Notes under the pieces: model-generated
What the model was told of the DNA's origin: nothing
Database searches by the model: none
What the model saw: the letters and a program-made list of their open reading frames with translations, nothing else
Assembly: GCA_022780515.1 (NCBI GenBank)
Contig: JALEUV010000079.1
Location: 1 to 45,706 of the forward strand
From: Anaerococcus sp.
Lineage (GTDB): Bacteria; Bacillota; Clostridia; Tissierellales; Peptoniphilaceae
Direction: 5' to 3'
Length of the DNA: 45,706 nucleotides
Made by a program: the position numbers and the translations under genes
Shown here: piece after piece, positions 8,308 to 15,704 of the stretch
Layout of the letters: each line of letters opens with the position of its first letter
Numbering within the stretch: position 1 is the stretch's first letter

Positions 8308-9491
8308 ATGACCCAATTATATTTTACGATTAGTTCAGAGGATATTCAAAGTTTAATTAATGAATCTGTAGATAATAAAATAGCTAGAGATATACTAACT
8401 AAATTGTTCAATCAATTAATGGAAAAAGAAAGAGATGAATACTTAGAAAATGAAGCTTATCAGAGAGACCCAGATAGAAAAACTTACCGTAATGGATACT
8501 ATGATCGTGACTATACAACAAAAATAGGTAGCATAACTCTTAGAGTTCCCAGGACTAGAGATGGAAAATTTTCTACTGAACTTTTTGAAAGATATCAAAG
8601 AAATGAAAAAGCTTTAATCTCGACCATGCTTGAAATGTATGTCCAAGGAGTATCAACTAGAAAAGTAACTAAAGTTATGGAAGAATTATGTGGACAAACC
8701 TACTCAAAGTCCTTTGTATCATCCTTAACCAAAGAACTTGATAAAGATGTAAATGAATGGCATAATAGAGACATAAGTATAATTAAATACCCATATCTTC
8801 TAGTAGAAGTAGTTTACATAAAAGTAAGAGAAAACAGGAGAGTAGTATCTAAAGCTTGCCATATTGCAATAGGAATAAGTAAAAAAGGTTAGCGTGAAAT
8901 ACTAGGTCTAGATATAAGTCAAGTAGAAACAGTAAGTAGTTGGTCCAATTTCTTTGAATATTTGAAAAAAAGAGGGATATCAGGACTTAAGATGGTAATA
9001 AGCGACTCACACAAAGGTTTAGTTAGGGCAATAAAAGAATCTTTCACAAATGTTTCTTGGCAAAGATGCCAAGCACATTTTATTAATATATTAGAAAAAT
9101 CACCAAAGAAAAATACAGAAGAATTTAGAGCCGACGTTAAAGCCTTATATAAAATCAAAGATATCAATTTAGCTAGAAAAGTTAAAGATGAAATTTTCAA
9201 CAAATATGAAAAAGATAAGAGATACGAAGCAAGTCTAAAAATATTAGATGAAGGATTTGAAGATTCAATTAGTTACTTGAGTATACGTAATTCTCATTCA
9301 AGATTAAAAACAACGAATTATCTTGAAAGGCTGAATCAAGAAGTTAAAAGAGGTGAAAAAGTGATTAGGATATTTTCTAATGAATATTCAGCTATACCAT
9401 TAATATCTAGCCCGTCGGCTTTTGGAGACCAATCCACATTGATATCAATGAGGACCTCCTAACATCATCTAGATTGTATATCAAAATATAA
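8308..9491 (+). pseudogene. IS256-family (mutator-type) transposase, inactivated
   Basis: Together the pieces read as a ~390-residue DDE transposase. There are three lesions. First, TAG at 8890-8892 interrupts ISKKG*REILGLDI in frame. Second, the first catalytic Asp of the family motif (normally D-A-x-Y-x-K-V-R) reads E in VEVVYIKVRE. Third, near 9410-9437 a short insertion shifts the frame: the tail SPSAFGDQST runs to a stop at 9460-9462, while the expected end (IDINEDLLTSSRLYIKI) reads in another frame from 9438 to 9491. The second Asp (VISDSHKGL) and the Glu (LERLNQEVKRGEKVIRIF) remain. AGGAGG precedes the ATG at 8308. The element cannot transpose by itself. Confidence 0.88.
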
Positions 9492-9514
9492 TAACGAATA
9501 TTGTACTAGACTAA

Positions 9515-9535
9515 TTTACACAATATTAAGGACTT
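9515..9535 (-). repeat. Right terminal inverted repeat of the IS256-like element
   Basis: TTTACACAATATTAAGGACTT, mirror of the left end with three mismatches in 21. Confidence 0.78.
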
Positions 9536-9630
9536 GACTTACTTTTACCAACACGATTTATTATAGAGCCTTTTTTTTGTTATTTTTATGATTTATGATA
9601 TTATTATATTATAGATATATAGAGGATATG

Positions 9631-10515
9631 ATGAAAGATGAAAGAAAAAAATTTGGCAAAAAACTAATAGAAATAAGAGAAAGAAAAGGCCTAAGACAGG
9701 CTGATGTAGCAGAGATTATAAATTTGAGCGAAAGAAGTATAGGTAGGCTTGAAAGAGGAGAAATAGAATCTGCATCTGTAGATAGCCTAATAGAACTATC
9801 CAAAATATATGACCTGGATATCCTAAGCTTATAAAAAAAATATATTTATGGAAGTTTCTGCATACTAGAAGAAATCAAGAACTCATTAGATATAAATGCA
9901 ATTTTTCTCACAAAGGATATGAGAATAGACCTTTTAGAAAAAATAGACTTAATAAAAGATAGCAGAGAACTAAGAGCAAGGAAATACGAGATAGACCTCC
10001 TAGATTTATTTATACGATATTTAAACTTTGAAATAACTAGCGAAGAATTAAGTGAAATATACGAGGACCTATCCCCAAGTAAAATTAAAAGAAAAAACTT
10101 CGAAAATCTCGACCTTCAAGGCATAGACCTCCGCATATTATTAAACATAGCATCCACTTCCCAGGATTTTAAGGGAATTGATAGGGTGGAGATATTTGAG
10201 AAATGCAAAAATCAAGATAAAGAGAAGATAGTAAAAATAGCTACTTGTAATAACCTTGCTAATTGGAATATAGTAAATAAAAATTATGAAGAAGCTATTA
10301 AAATAACAAATGAAGGGATAGGATATGCAAGAAAAAACTCTTCGATAGATGCTTTAATATACCTATATTTTTCAAAGTTTCTTGCTTGTTATAGAGCTAA
10401 TAAAGATTTTGAAGAGTCCTTAACAGCTACAAAAGTGTTACTAGCAAATATCTTAAATAAAGATTTACAGTTTCTAATAATTAAAAAAATTAAAAACATA
10501 TTGGGGATGAACTGA
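9631..10515 (+). pseudogene. Rgg/RRNPP-type transcriptional regulator split by an in-frame stop
   Basis: The first piece (9631-9834, 67 residues) is a complete XRE helix-turn-helix: FGKKLIEIRERKGLRQADVAEIINLSERSIGRLERGE. Reading through the TAA at 9832-9834 in the same frame continues KKYIYGSFCILEEIKNSLD and then 200 residues of helical TPR-like repeats to 10515 (NLANWNIVNKNYEEAIKITNEGI). Total about 294 residues, the size of Rgg-like peptide-sensing regulators. I therefore infer one regulator gene interrupted by a single nonsense change (TAT to TAA would restore it). It lies upstream of the radical SAM peptide cluster, the usual place for its regulator. Alternatives are a functional HTH-only protein plus a TPR protein started at ATG 9919, or a sequencing error. 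Confidence 0.75.
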
Positions 10516-10732
10516 TAGAGTTATTATAAAACAATGAATAAATATCGACCTGTAACTAGAAAACTCTCTAGGAAATTTACCCCTTGATTTCAGGAAGTAC
10601 ATTTTATATATCTGTATTGACGAGGCAAAGTTTCAGTTGAGTTTTTAATTATTATAGGTCGATTACTAGAATGTGATAGTAGTGATAACAATCTAGACTA
10701 ATTTATTCATACTGTAACAACACTTTTTAAAG
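10516..10732. other. AT-rich intergenic stretch with traces of a decayed secreted protein
   Basis: No intact gene. On the minus strand about 10588-10691 reads an open fragment with NSTETLPRQYRYIKCTS, which resembles the beginning of the mature part of small Firmicutes secreted beta proteins, then stops. ATCGACCT (10544-10551) and AGGTCGAT (10656-10663) form a separated inverted repeat. I assign no function. Confidence 0.3.
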
Positions 10733-10873
10733 TCAAATAGACTCAGATATATATGTAGTAGATTTAATCATAACAATATTATCTTCATCATCAGCTAGAG
10801 ATTCATTCATAGTAGACAAAAATGGCATTATAAACATGAGTGACACTAATATTAAAAATCTAAATTTTTTCAT
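10733..10873 (-). CDS. Short secreted peptide, candidate signal peptide or remnant
   Basis: 46 codons starting at ATG 10873 with a very strong AAGGAGG site 7 bases upstream. The peptide begins MKKFRFLILVSLMFIMPFLS, a classic Sec signal sequence, then has a likely cut after SLA and an acidic mature tail (DDEDNIVMIKSTTYISESI). Its promoter is near-consensus (TTGACA-17-TACTAT, minus strand) and its -35 box overlaps the palindrome shared with the precursor peptide gene, so both genes are probably controlled by one regulator. Possible roles are an exported pheromone precursor for the Rgg-type regulator or an immunity/secreted factor. The alternative is the N-terminal stub of a decayed secreted protein; fragments downstream favour that reading somewhat. 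Confidence 0.5.
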   Translation of the reverse strand: MKKFRFLILVSLMFIMPFLSTMNESLADDEDNIVMIKSTTYISESI

Positions 10874-10897
10874 AAAATCGCCTCCTTATGTCTTAAT

Positions 10898-10926
10898 ATA
10901 GTAAAGAATATGAATTACTTTGTCAA
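10898..10926 (-). promoter_or_regulatory. Promoter of the secreted peptide gene
   Basis: On the minus strand TTGACA (10926-10921), 17-base spacer, TACTAT (10903-10898), about 25 bases before the ATG at 10873. The -35 box runs into the palindrome. Confidence 0.72.
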
Positions 10927-10944
10927 AGGCACATGTGCCTTTGA
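10923..10944. promoter_or_regulatory. Perfect 22-bp palindrome, probable operator between divergent promoters
   Basis: The 20-base core CAAAGGCACATGTGCCTTTG is fully self-complementary, and one more pair (T..A) extends it to 22. Its left end overlaps the -35 of the minus-strand promoter and its right end overlaps the -35 of the plus-strand promoter (10941-10946). That placement is that of a dimeric regulator site controlling both directions. The natural candidate for the binder is the Rgg-type protein encoded at 9631-10515 or a relative elsewhere. Confidence 0.78.
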
Positions 10945-10969
10945 AATTTCGATTATATTGTTGTATTCT
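10941..10969 (+). promoter_or_regulatory. Promoter of the AKGDGW precursor/radical SAM/ABC operon
   Basis: TTGAAA (10941-10946), 17-base spacer, TATTCT (10964-10969). The predicted transcript starts near 10976, about 33 bases before the precursor ATG at 11009. It is the mirror image of the minus-strand promoter across the palindrome. Confidence 0.65.
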
Positions 10970-11008
10970 TATATTGAGAATATTCTTAATAAAAAATATG
11001 AGGATAAT

Positions 11009-11107
11009 ATGAAAAAAATAGAAAATTTAATTATAGCTATGAATTTGCTAAAAAATGCACATTTTGCAAAAGGCGATGGATGGAGCAATACAATTACTAT
11101 TAAGTAA
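11009..11107 (+). CDS. Streptide-type RiPP precursor peptide (strA-like, AKGDGW core)
   Basis: 32 residues from ATG 11009, with GAGG at 11000-11003. The C-terminal half reads AHFAKGDGWSNTITIK after a leader starting MKKIENLIIAMNLLKN. AKGDGW is the string found in streptide (AKGDGWKVM), in which the radical SAM enzyme StrB/SuiB joins the Lys side chain to the Trp ring. Here it is followed by SNTITIK instead of KVM, so the product would differ. The next gene, 61 bases on, is a radical SAM/SPASM enzyme and the third an ABC exporter, the streptide order. An upstream reading from ATG 10910 would swallow the palindrome and promoter and has no ribosome-binding site, so I reject it. Crosslink chemistry is inferred from the motif. 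Confidence 0.85.
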   Translation: MKKIENLIIAMNLLKNAHFAKGDGWSNTITIK

Positions 11108-11168
11108 AGTAATGTATAATCAAGCAGTATTTTGAAATACTGCTTGATTGCATATTAGGGAGGATTCA

Positions 11169-12497
11169 ATGCCAAATAATTATATTTTTAGACCAGAATA
11201 TTTTGGAGGAATATTGATAGATAGGGATACCTTTGAAAAATGGGAGCTAGATGAAAGACATTCACTTTACTTGTGGATATATTATCATATTAGAGATGTT
11301 GAACAATCTCTTAAGATGTTAAACGATTTTTATGAAGATATAAATTTAGATGAAGAATTAATTTTATTTACTAAGAATAATATTTATAATATGCCAAAGA
11401 AATATACATACAAAAATAAATTGGCTGGGTTTAAATCTTTTTTAGAAAATGAATTAATACTGCTTAAAAAAAGAAAATATCTTAGTGCACCATTAGAGTT
11501 AAGTATGTATCTAACTAGTAAATGTCAATTAAACTGCGATTTTTGCTTTATGGATGATCTCATTAAGGATAGTAATAATAGTATACCTGTAAATAAAGCA
11601 TTAAAAATAATTGATATGTTTGTAGATAATGGAATTGAAAGTATATCTTTACTAGGTGGAGAGCCACTATTATATGAAGATATTTTAAGTATATGTGAAT
11701 TCATAGAATCTAAAAAAGTGCATTTCAATATAACTACAAATGGAATTTTACTTAATGAAAAATTTTTAAGAAGCTTAAGTAAATTTAGCTATTTAAAGCT
11801 ATCTTTCTCTGTCATTAATATAAAAGAAAGTAATAATATGTACAGTAACAAAATGTTAAAAAATATTAAAAAAAATATAGCTTTAGCATCAAAGATGGGA
11901 ATTAGAACATCTATTAATACTGTATTAATTAATCAAAAAATAGAGGATTTAGTAGAAATAGTAGACTTTTGTAATGAAAACAATATTGAGAGATATTCAA
12001 TGGCTACATTTGCAAATGTTGAAACAAGAGCTAAAGTAACTTTATCAATAAACGATTGTATAAATTTTTATTTAAAACTAAGTGATTATGTAAATAAGAA
12101 TAAGTATAATATAGATTTGGCTTTGGAAGGGTGTATGATTTATTCAGCGGCGTACGGAGGTGAAGATATTGATATATCAGATTTTCAACGATTATCTTAT
12201 GGATGTCAGGCAGCACAGACTAATATTGATATTATGTTTGATGGGAACGCTTATGCTTGTAGTTTATTAAGGGACAAAAGTGTGATTGAAAGTGATGTTT
12301 TTAATAAAAATTTTGATGAAATATGGGATTCGATTAAATTTTTACCAATAAGAGATTATAGGGTATTAGATAAGAAATGTAGATCTTGTACTTATAATAT
12401 ATTTTGTAATGGGGGATGTTTTGTTGATAAACAGATTGTTAATAATAAGTATGATGAATCTTGTGATCCGAAATGTTATAGATATTTAGGTGTGTAG
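11169..12497 (+). CDS. Radical SAM/SPASM peptide maturase (streptide synthase, StrB-like)
   Basis: 442 residues from ATG 11169, chosen because GGGAGG precedes it; a TTG reading from 11148 includes that site. Residues ~1-100 look like a RiPP recognition element (NYIFRPEYFGGILIDRDT). The radical SAM cluster site is C119-x3-C123-x2-C126 in SKCQLNCDFCFM, followed by SLLGGEPLLY for SAM binding. The C-terminal SPASM region supplies C346, C364, C404-x2-C407-x5-C413-x3-C417 and C432/C436, enough for two auxiliary 4Fe-4S clusters. It would install a carbon-carbon crosslink in the AKGDGW peptide encoded just upstream. Notably AT-rich codon use compared with the flanking metabolic genes. The exporter gene starts 2 bases after its stop. 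Confidence 0.9.
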   Translation: MPNNYIFRPEYFGGILIDRDTFEKWELDERHSLYLWIYYHIRDVEQSLKMLNDFYEDINLDEELILFTKNNIYNMPKKYTYKNKLAGFKSFLENELILLKKRKYLSAPLELSMYLTSKCQLNCDFCFMDDLIKDSNNSIPVNKALKIIDMFVDNGIESISLLGGEPLLYEDILSICEFIESKKVHFNITTNGILLNEKFLRSLSKFSYLKLSFSVINIKESNNMYSNKMLKNIKKNIALASKMGIRTSINTVLINQKIEDLVEIVDFCNENNIERYSMATFANVETRAKVTLSINDCINFYLKLSDYVNKNKYNIDLALEGCMIYSAAYGGEDIDISDFQRLSYGCQAAQTNIDIMFDGNAYACSLLRDKSVIESDVFNKNFDEIWDSIKFLPIRDYRVLDKKCRSCTYNIFCNGGCFVDKQIVNNKYDESCDPKCYRYLGV

Positions 12498-12499
12498 TA

Positions 12500-14086
12500 A
12501 TGTTGGTGTATCTTTTTAAGAAAAATAAAAAATTGTTTATCAAAAGCCTAATATTTTTGTTATTATTCTCCTTGAGCAGGCCAGTTTTTTCTAAATTGAT
12601 AATTTATTATACCAATTTATCAAAATCAGAAACTGGAGTTAATATTGGATATTTGCTATTACCTGGCTTATTGTATCTGTTGGGGTACTTTTTGGTTAAT
12701 TTATTATCTGAAAAGTACTTAGATAAGTTTATGATCATGTGTAAGCAATGTTTGAATGAGGGAGTCTATGAAAGCTTACTGGATACTTATGGATTAAACT
12801 TTAATAAATCGTATTTAACTAGTATTTTTACAAATGATATAGATCAGATTTCGAATGATTATATCCAGGGATTGACTCAAATTTTCTATTTTATAGTGTC
12901 TTTTCTGGGTGCAAGTCTAGTTATATATTCCCTATCCGCTAAGATTTTGCTATATTTGATAGTTATTTCTACTCTAACTTTTATAATACAAAAATTGCTT
13001 GCGAATACTTTAGCAGATAAGCAGTATTCCTATAATACCAAGTTTTCAAAAATCATAAAAATATTAAATGAAAGTATTGATAATATTAGAGAGATAAAGA
13101 TTTATAATTTAGAGGATAAGTTCAGATATAAGTTTAAGAATGCTTCAATAGACGCTAATGAGGAACTTTTCATGTTGAATTTTGCTGAAGATATGGTTGA
13201 AGTAATTAATCAGACATCTGCGACTTTAATTGAGGTTGGCCTATATATTGTAGGGGTTGTTTTGATAATTGATGGTAAGCTCACTATTTCTGAATTGTTA
13301 GCAATTGTAGTATCTTGTGATTCTATAACTCTTCCTATATATTCATTTTCTAGAACTTATGCTAAGTTTGCAAAGACTAAGAAAACTAGGGAAAAACTGA
13401 TTGAAATTATAAATGGGTCCAATACATCTAAGGGCGATTTTAAAATATCTACAATAGATAAAATAAGAGTGGACGATTATGCTTGTAAATATCAACTTGA
13501 CCCTATAAGTGATAGTGTTAGTTTTTCAATTAACTATGGAGAGAAAATCTTGATTATAGGGGAGAATGGATCTGGCAAATCTACACTTATTTCTTCAATG
13601 CTAGATTTTTCCAGAAATCATGTAGGGGATATATTTATAAATGGGATAAATATAAAAAATATAGATAAAGAGTCATATTATAAAAGGATATCATTTTTAG
13701 GTCAAAGATATGTTTTAACAGAAGATACCATAAGGAACAATATTATAGGAAATGAAGTTTATTTGGAAGAAAAATATAATAGAATAATCGATGGATTAAA
13801 TATTAAAAATTTCTATAAATCTACTAGGGTCAATGAAAATAGAGATAATTTAAGTGGAGGGGAAATGCAGAAAATAAGTATAGCAAGAGCTATTTATAAA
13901 GATAGCGACATACTTATTTTAGATGAGCCTTTTTCTGCACTCGATATGAAAAGCGTTGACAAAATATTGGATACCTTATTAAAAGATGAGAGAAGTGTAA
14001 TAGTGATTTCTCATAATTTAAGTCGAGATAAGATTAATAAATTTGATAAAGTTATTAATATCAATAGAAGGGCTAAATATTTGTAA
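12500..14086 (+). CDS. ABC exporter of the RiPP cluster (StrC-like position)
   Basis: 528 residues: an exporter-type transmembrane half (residues ~1-300, about six membrane segments) fused to an ATPase. Walker A GENGSGKST is at 354-362, signature LSGGE at 451-455, Walker B ILILDEP at 471-477 and the switch His in SHN at 504-506. It is a half transporter that must dimerise. There is no N-terminal C39 peptidase domain, so leader removal is not obvious from this gene. The start codon lies two bases after the radical SAM stop, implying translational coupling. Probable role: export of the modified peptide and possibly self-protection. Same AT-rich codon use as the maturase. Confidence 0.88.
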   Translation: MLVYLFKKNKKLFIKSLIFLLLFSLSRPVFSKLIIYYTNLSKSETGVNIGYLLLPGLLYLLGYFLVNLLSEKYLDKFMIMCKQCLNEGVYESLLDTYGLNFNKSYLTSIFTNDIDQISNDYIQGLTQIFYFIVSFLGASLVIYSLSAKILLYLIVISTLTFIIQKLLANTLADKQYSYNTKFSKIIKILNESIDNIREIKIYNLEDKFRYKFKNASIDANEELFMLNFAEDMVEVINQTSATLIEVGLYIVGVVLIIDGKLTISELLAIVVSCDSITLPIYSFSRTYAKFAKTKKTREKLIEIINGSNTSKGDFKISTIDKIRVDDYACKYQLDPISDSVSFSINYGEKILIIGENGSGKSTLISSMLDFSRNHVGDIFINGINIKNIDKESYYKRISFLGQRYVLTEDTIRNNIIGNEVYLEEKYNRIIDGLNIKNFYKSTRVNENRDNLSGGEMQKISIARAIYKDSDILILDEPFSALDMKSVDKILDTLLKDERSVIVISHNLSRDKINKFDKVININRRAKYL

Positions 14087-14220
14087 GTATGGTAATAAAT
14101 ATGCCATAAGTTTTTATACATAGTATAAAATATTATGTGTAAAATAGAAAAAGAGAACTCAAACTTGTAAAGTTTTGTTAAGAAATAAAAGAAAAACATA
14201 AACTAACAAGGAGTTATCTT

Positions 14221-14262
14221 ATGAATAATTTTAACACAGATTTAATGCAAATCCTAGCCTAA
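14221..14262 (+). CDS. Very short ORF (13 codons) with strong ribosome-binding site
   Basis: ATG 14221 reads MNNFNTDLMQILA and stops at 14260-14262. AAGGAG (14208-14213) is well placed, unlike for most random short ORFs. TAGCCT (14256-14261) and AGGCTA (14271-14276) form a hairpin overlapping the stop. It could be a leader peptide, a tiny secreted-signal type peptide, or the remaining start of a lost gene. The rest of 14087-14363 shows only weak AT hairpins. Confidence 0.3.
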   Translation: MNNFNTDLMQILA

Positions 14263-14363
14263 GGTTTAGCAGGCTAATAGTATAATATCAATTAAATGTT
14301 TAGAAGGACTTATTTTAAGGTATATATGTAATAATACTAAAGAACTTAACATAAGGAGGAATT

Positions 14364-15329
14364 ATGGAAATTAAAAAAGTAGTAGTATGTGGAGGAGGAG
14401 TCCTAGGTGCTCAAATCGCTCTACAAGCTCAATATTGCGGATTTGATACAACAATTTGGTTAAGAAGTGAAGGCTCAATCGGAAGAACCCAACCAAGACT
14501 AGAAAAATTTACCAAAGACCGTCTAGAATCACTTAAACTAATGAAAGAAAAACAAAGTGAAGACGTATTCGCACCAGGTCTTGTAGACTCTTACGAAGAC
14601 TTCGACTACGAAGCAAGTGTAGAAAAGGTAAAAAAAGCTAAAGAAGATCTAACCCTAGAAACAGATATGGAAAAGGCCTTCGAAGATAGTGATCTAATAA
14701 TAGAAGCCATGAGCGAAAACATCAACGACAAAAAAGACTTCTACCACAAGATCCAAGACCACCTTCCAGAAAAAACTATAATCTGTACCAACTCATCATC
14801 CCTACTTCCATCAAGCTTTATGGAAGATACAGGAAGACCTGAGAAGTTCTTAGCCCTACACTTTGCAAACAACATCCACGTATTCAACACTGCAGAAGTA
14901 ATGAGAACCTCAAAGACTTCAGATGAAGCATTTGAAACAGTTTACAAATTTGCAAATGATATAAAGATGGAAGCAATCAGACTTAACAAGGAAAAAGCAG
15001 GATATATCCTAAATTCCCTCTTAATTCCTTTCTCCATAGCTGCTCTAAATCTTTATGCTGAAGGAATAGCTAGCCCAGAAGATATAGACAAAGTATGGAA
15101 GATAGCTCAAGGAGCTCCACTAGGCCCATTCGATACCTTTGATATGATTGGGCTAAAGACACCTTATGAAATGGGTAAGGCCCTAGCAGAAAGCCAAGAT
15201 GAAAACTCACCATACGACCTAAAGAAAATATCAGAAGTTGTTGGTAAGAGAGTTGAAGAAAATAAACTAGGAAAAGAAACAGGCGAAGGCTTCTACAAAT
15301 ACGACGATGACGGGAAGAAAATAGACTAA
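14364..15329 (+). CDS. 3-hydroxyacyl-CoA dehydrogenase family protein
   Basis: 321 residues. The N-terminus holds a Rossmann NAD site (VVVCGGGVLGAQIA, ~residues 6-19). The catalytic His is in LALHFANNIHVF and the Glu follows in TAEVMRT; the C-terminal helical dimer domain contains KAGYILNSLLIPFSIAALNLYAEGIASPEDIDKVW and ends GEGFYKYDDDGK. It would oxidise or reduce a 3-hydroxyacyl-CoA with NAD(H) in the cytoplasm. It differs from the operon copy at 22526 in having a ~30-residue insertion after the first helix (SYEDFDYEASVEKVKKAKEDL region), so substrate may differ. AAGGAGG precedes the ATG. Monocistronic, with its own terminator. Confidence 0.88.
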   Translation: MEIKKVVVCGGGVLGAQIALQAQYCGFDTTIWLRSEGSIGRTQPRLEKFTKDRLESLKLMKEKQSEDVFAPGLVDSYEDFDYEASVEKVKKAKEDLTLETDMEKAFEDSDLIIEAMSENINDKKDFYHKIQDHLPEKTIICTNSSSLLPSSFMEDTGRPEKFLALHFANNIHVFNTAEVMRTSKTSDEAFETVYKFANDIKMEAIRLNKEKAGYILNSLLIPFSIAALNLYAEGIASPEDIDKVWKIAQGAPLGPFDTFDMIGLKTPYEMGKALAESQDENSPYDLKKISEVVGKRVEENKLGKETGEGFYKYDDDGKKID

Positions 15330-15349
15330 TAGAAGATTTATAAAAAAAT

Positions 15350-15399
15350 ACACTAACCTCTAAAAGCTAGCTTAACTAACTTAAGGAGGTTAGTTTTTT
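15350..15399 (+). terminator. Terminator of the 3-hydroxyacyl-CoA dehydrogenase gene
   Basis: ACTAACCTC (15352-15360) pairs with GAGGTTAGT (15386-15394), with an inner AAGCTAGCTT palindrome, followed by TTTTTT. Confidence 0.9.
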
Positions 15400-15650
15400 G
15401 TATGATAATATAGGAAGTATCAATATCTGACACTATAATTAGTTAAAAAGGCAGAATTAATAACGTCATAGTCAAGGTGAATTTTATATCAACAAGCATC
15501 TTATAAGCCTAAGTAATTAATGTATAATCATATATTATTGATTAGTTAATATATTAATAGATAAGTGTACTAAACAAGGTTGTAATAAATTATGGAATTA
15601 AAATACATTAATGAGTCCATTGTGTTTAAGATAAGTAAGTAAATATTTTA
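15400..15650. other. Gene-free AT-rich stretch
   Basis: I see no gene with a ribosome-binding site on either strand, no RNA gene and no strong repeat here. A 16-codon reading from ATG 15592 has no ribosome-binding site. Confidence 0.5.
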
Positions 15651-15651
15651 A

Positions 15652-15704
15652 AAAATAAAGAGGCGATGGTGAGATTGTATTAAGCTGCACCACCACCTTA
15701 TTTT
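15652..15704 (-). terminator. Terminator of glcD-lrgA-lrgB
   Basis: On the minus strand AAAATAAGGTGGTG pairs imperfectly with CACCATCGCCTCTTTATTTT (15655-15703), followed by T-rich sequence. Directly downstream of the lrgB stop. Confidence 0.6.

Larger units (their letters stand above)
8217..9535 (+). mobile_element. Decayed IS256-family insertion sequence
   Basis: One IS256-type transposase pseudogene is bounded by imperfect inverted repeats, AAGTCCATATAATTGTGTAAA at the left and its counterpart at 9515-9535. The length of about 1.3 kb is right for the family. I found no convincing 8-9 bp target duplication just outside the repeats, which suggests age or rearrangement. The element marks the left boundary of the AT-rich accessory region that holds the radical SAM peptide cluster. 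Confidence 0.82.

Noticed and set aside
10544-10663. Separated inverted repeat ATCGACCT / AGGTCGAT between the regulator and the secreted peptide gene
   Set aside because: Eight base pairs over 105 bases is too weak to call a mobile-element end or a terminator.
10910-11008. In-frame upstream extension of the precursor peptide from ATG 10910 (65 residues)
   Set aside because: It has no ribosome-binding site, would encode the perfect palindrome and the promoter, and the ATG at 11009 has GAGG at correct spacing.
15592-15642. Sixteen-codon frame MELKYINESIVFKISK
   Set aside because: No ribosome-binding site or promoter and no structure around it.
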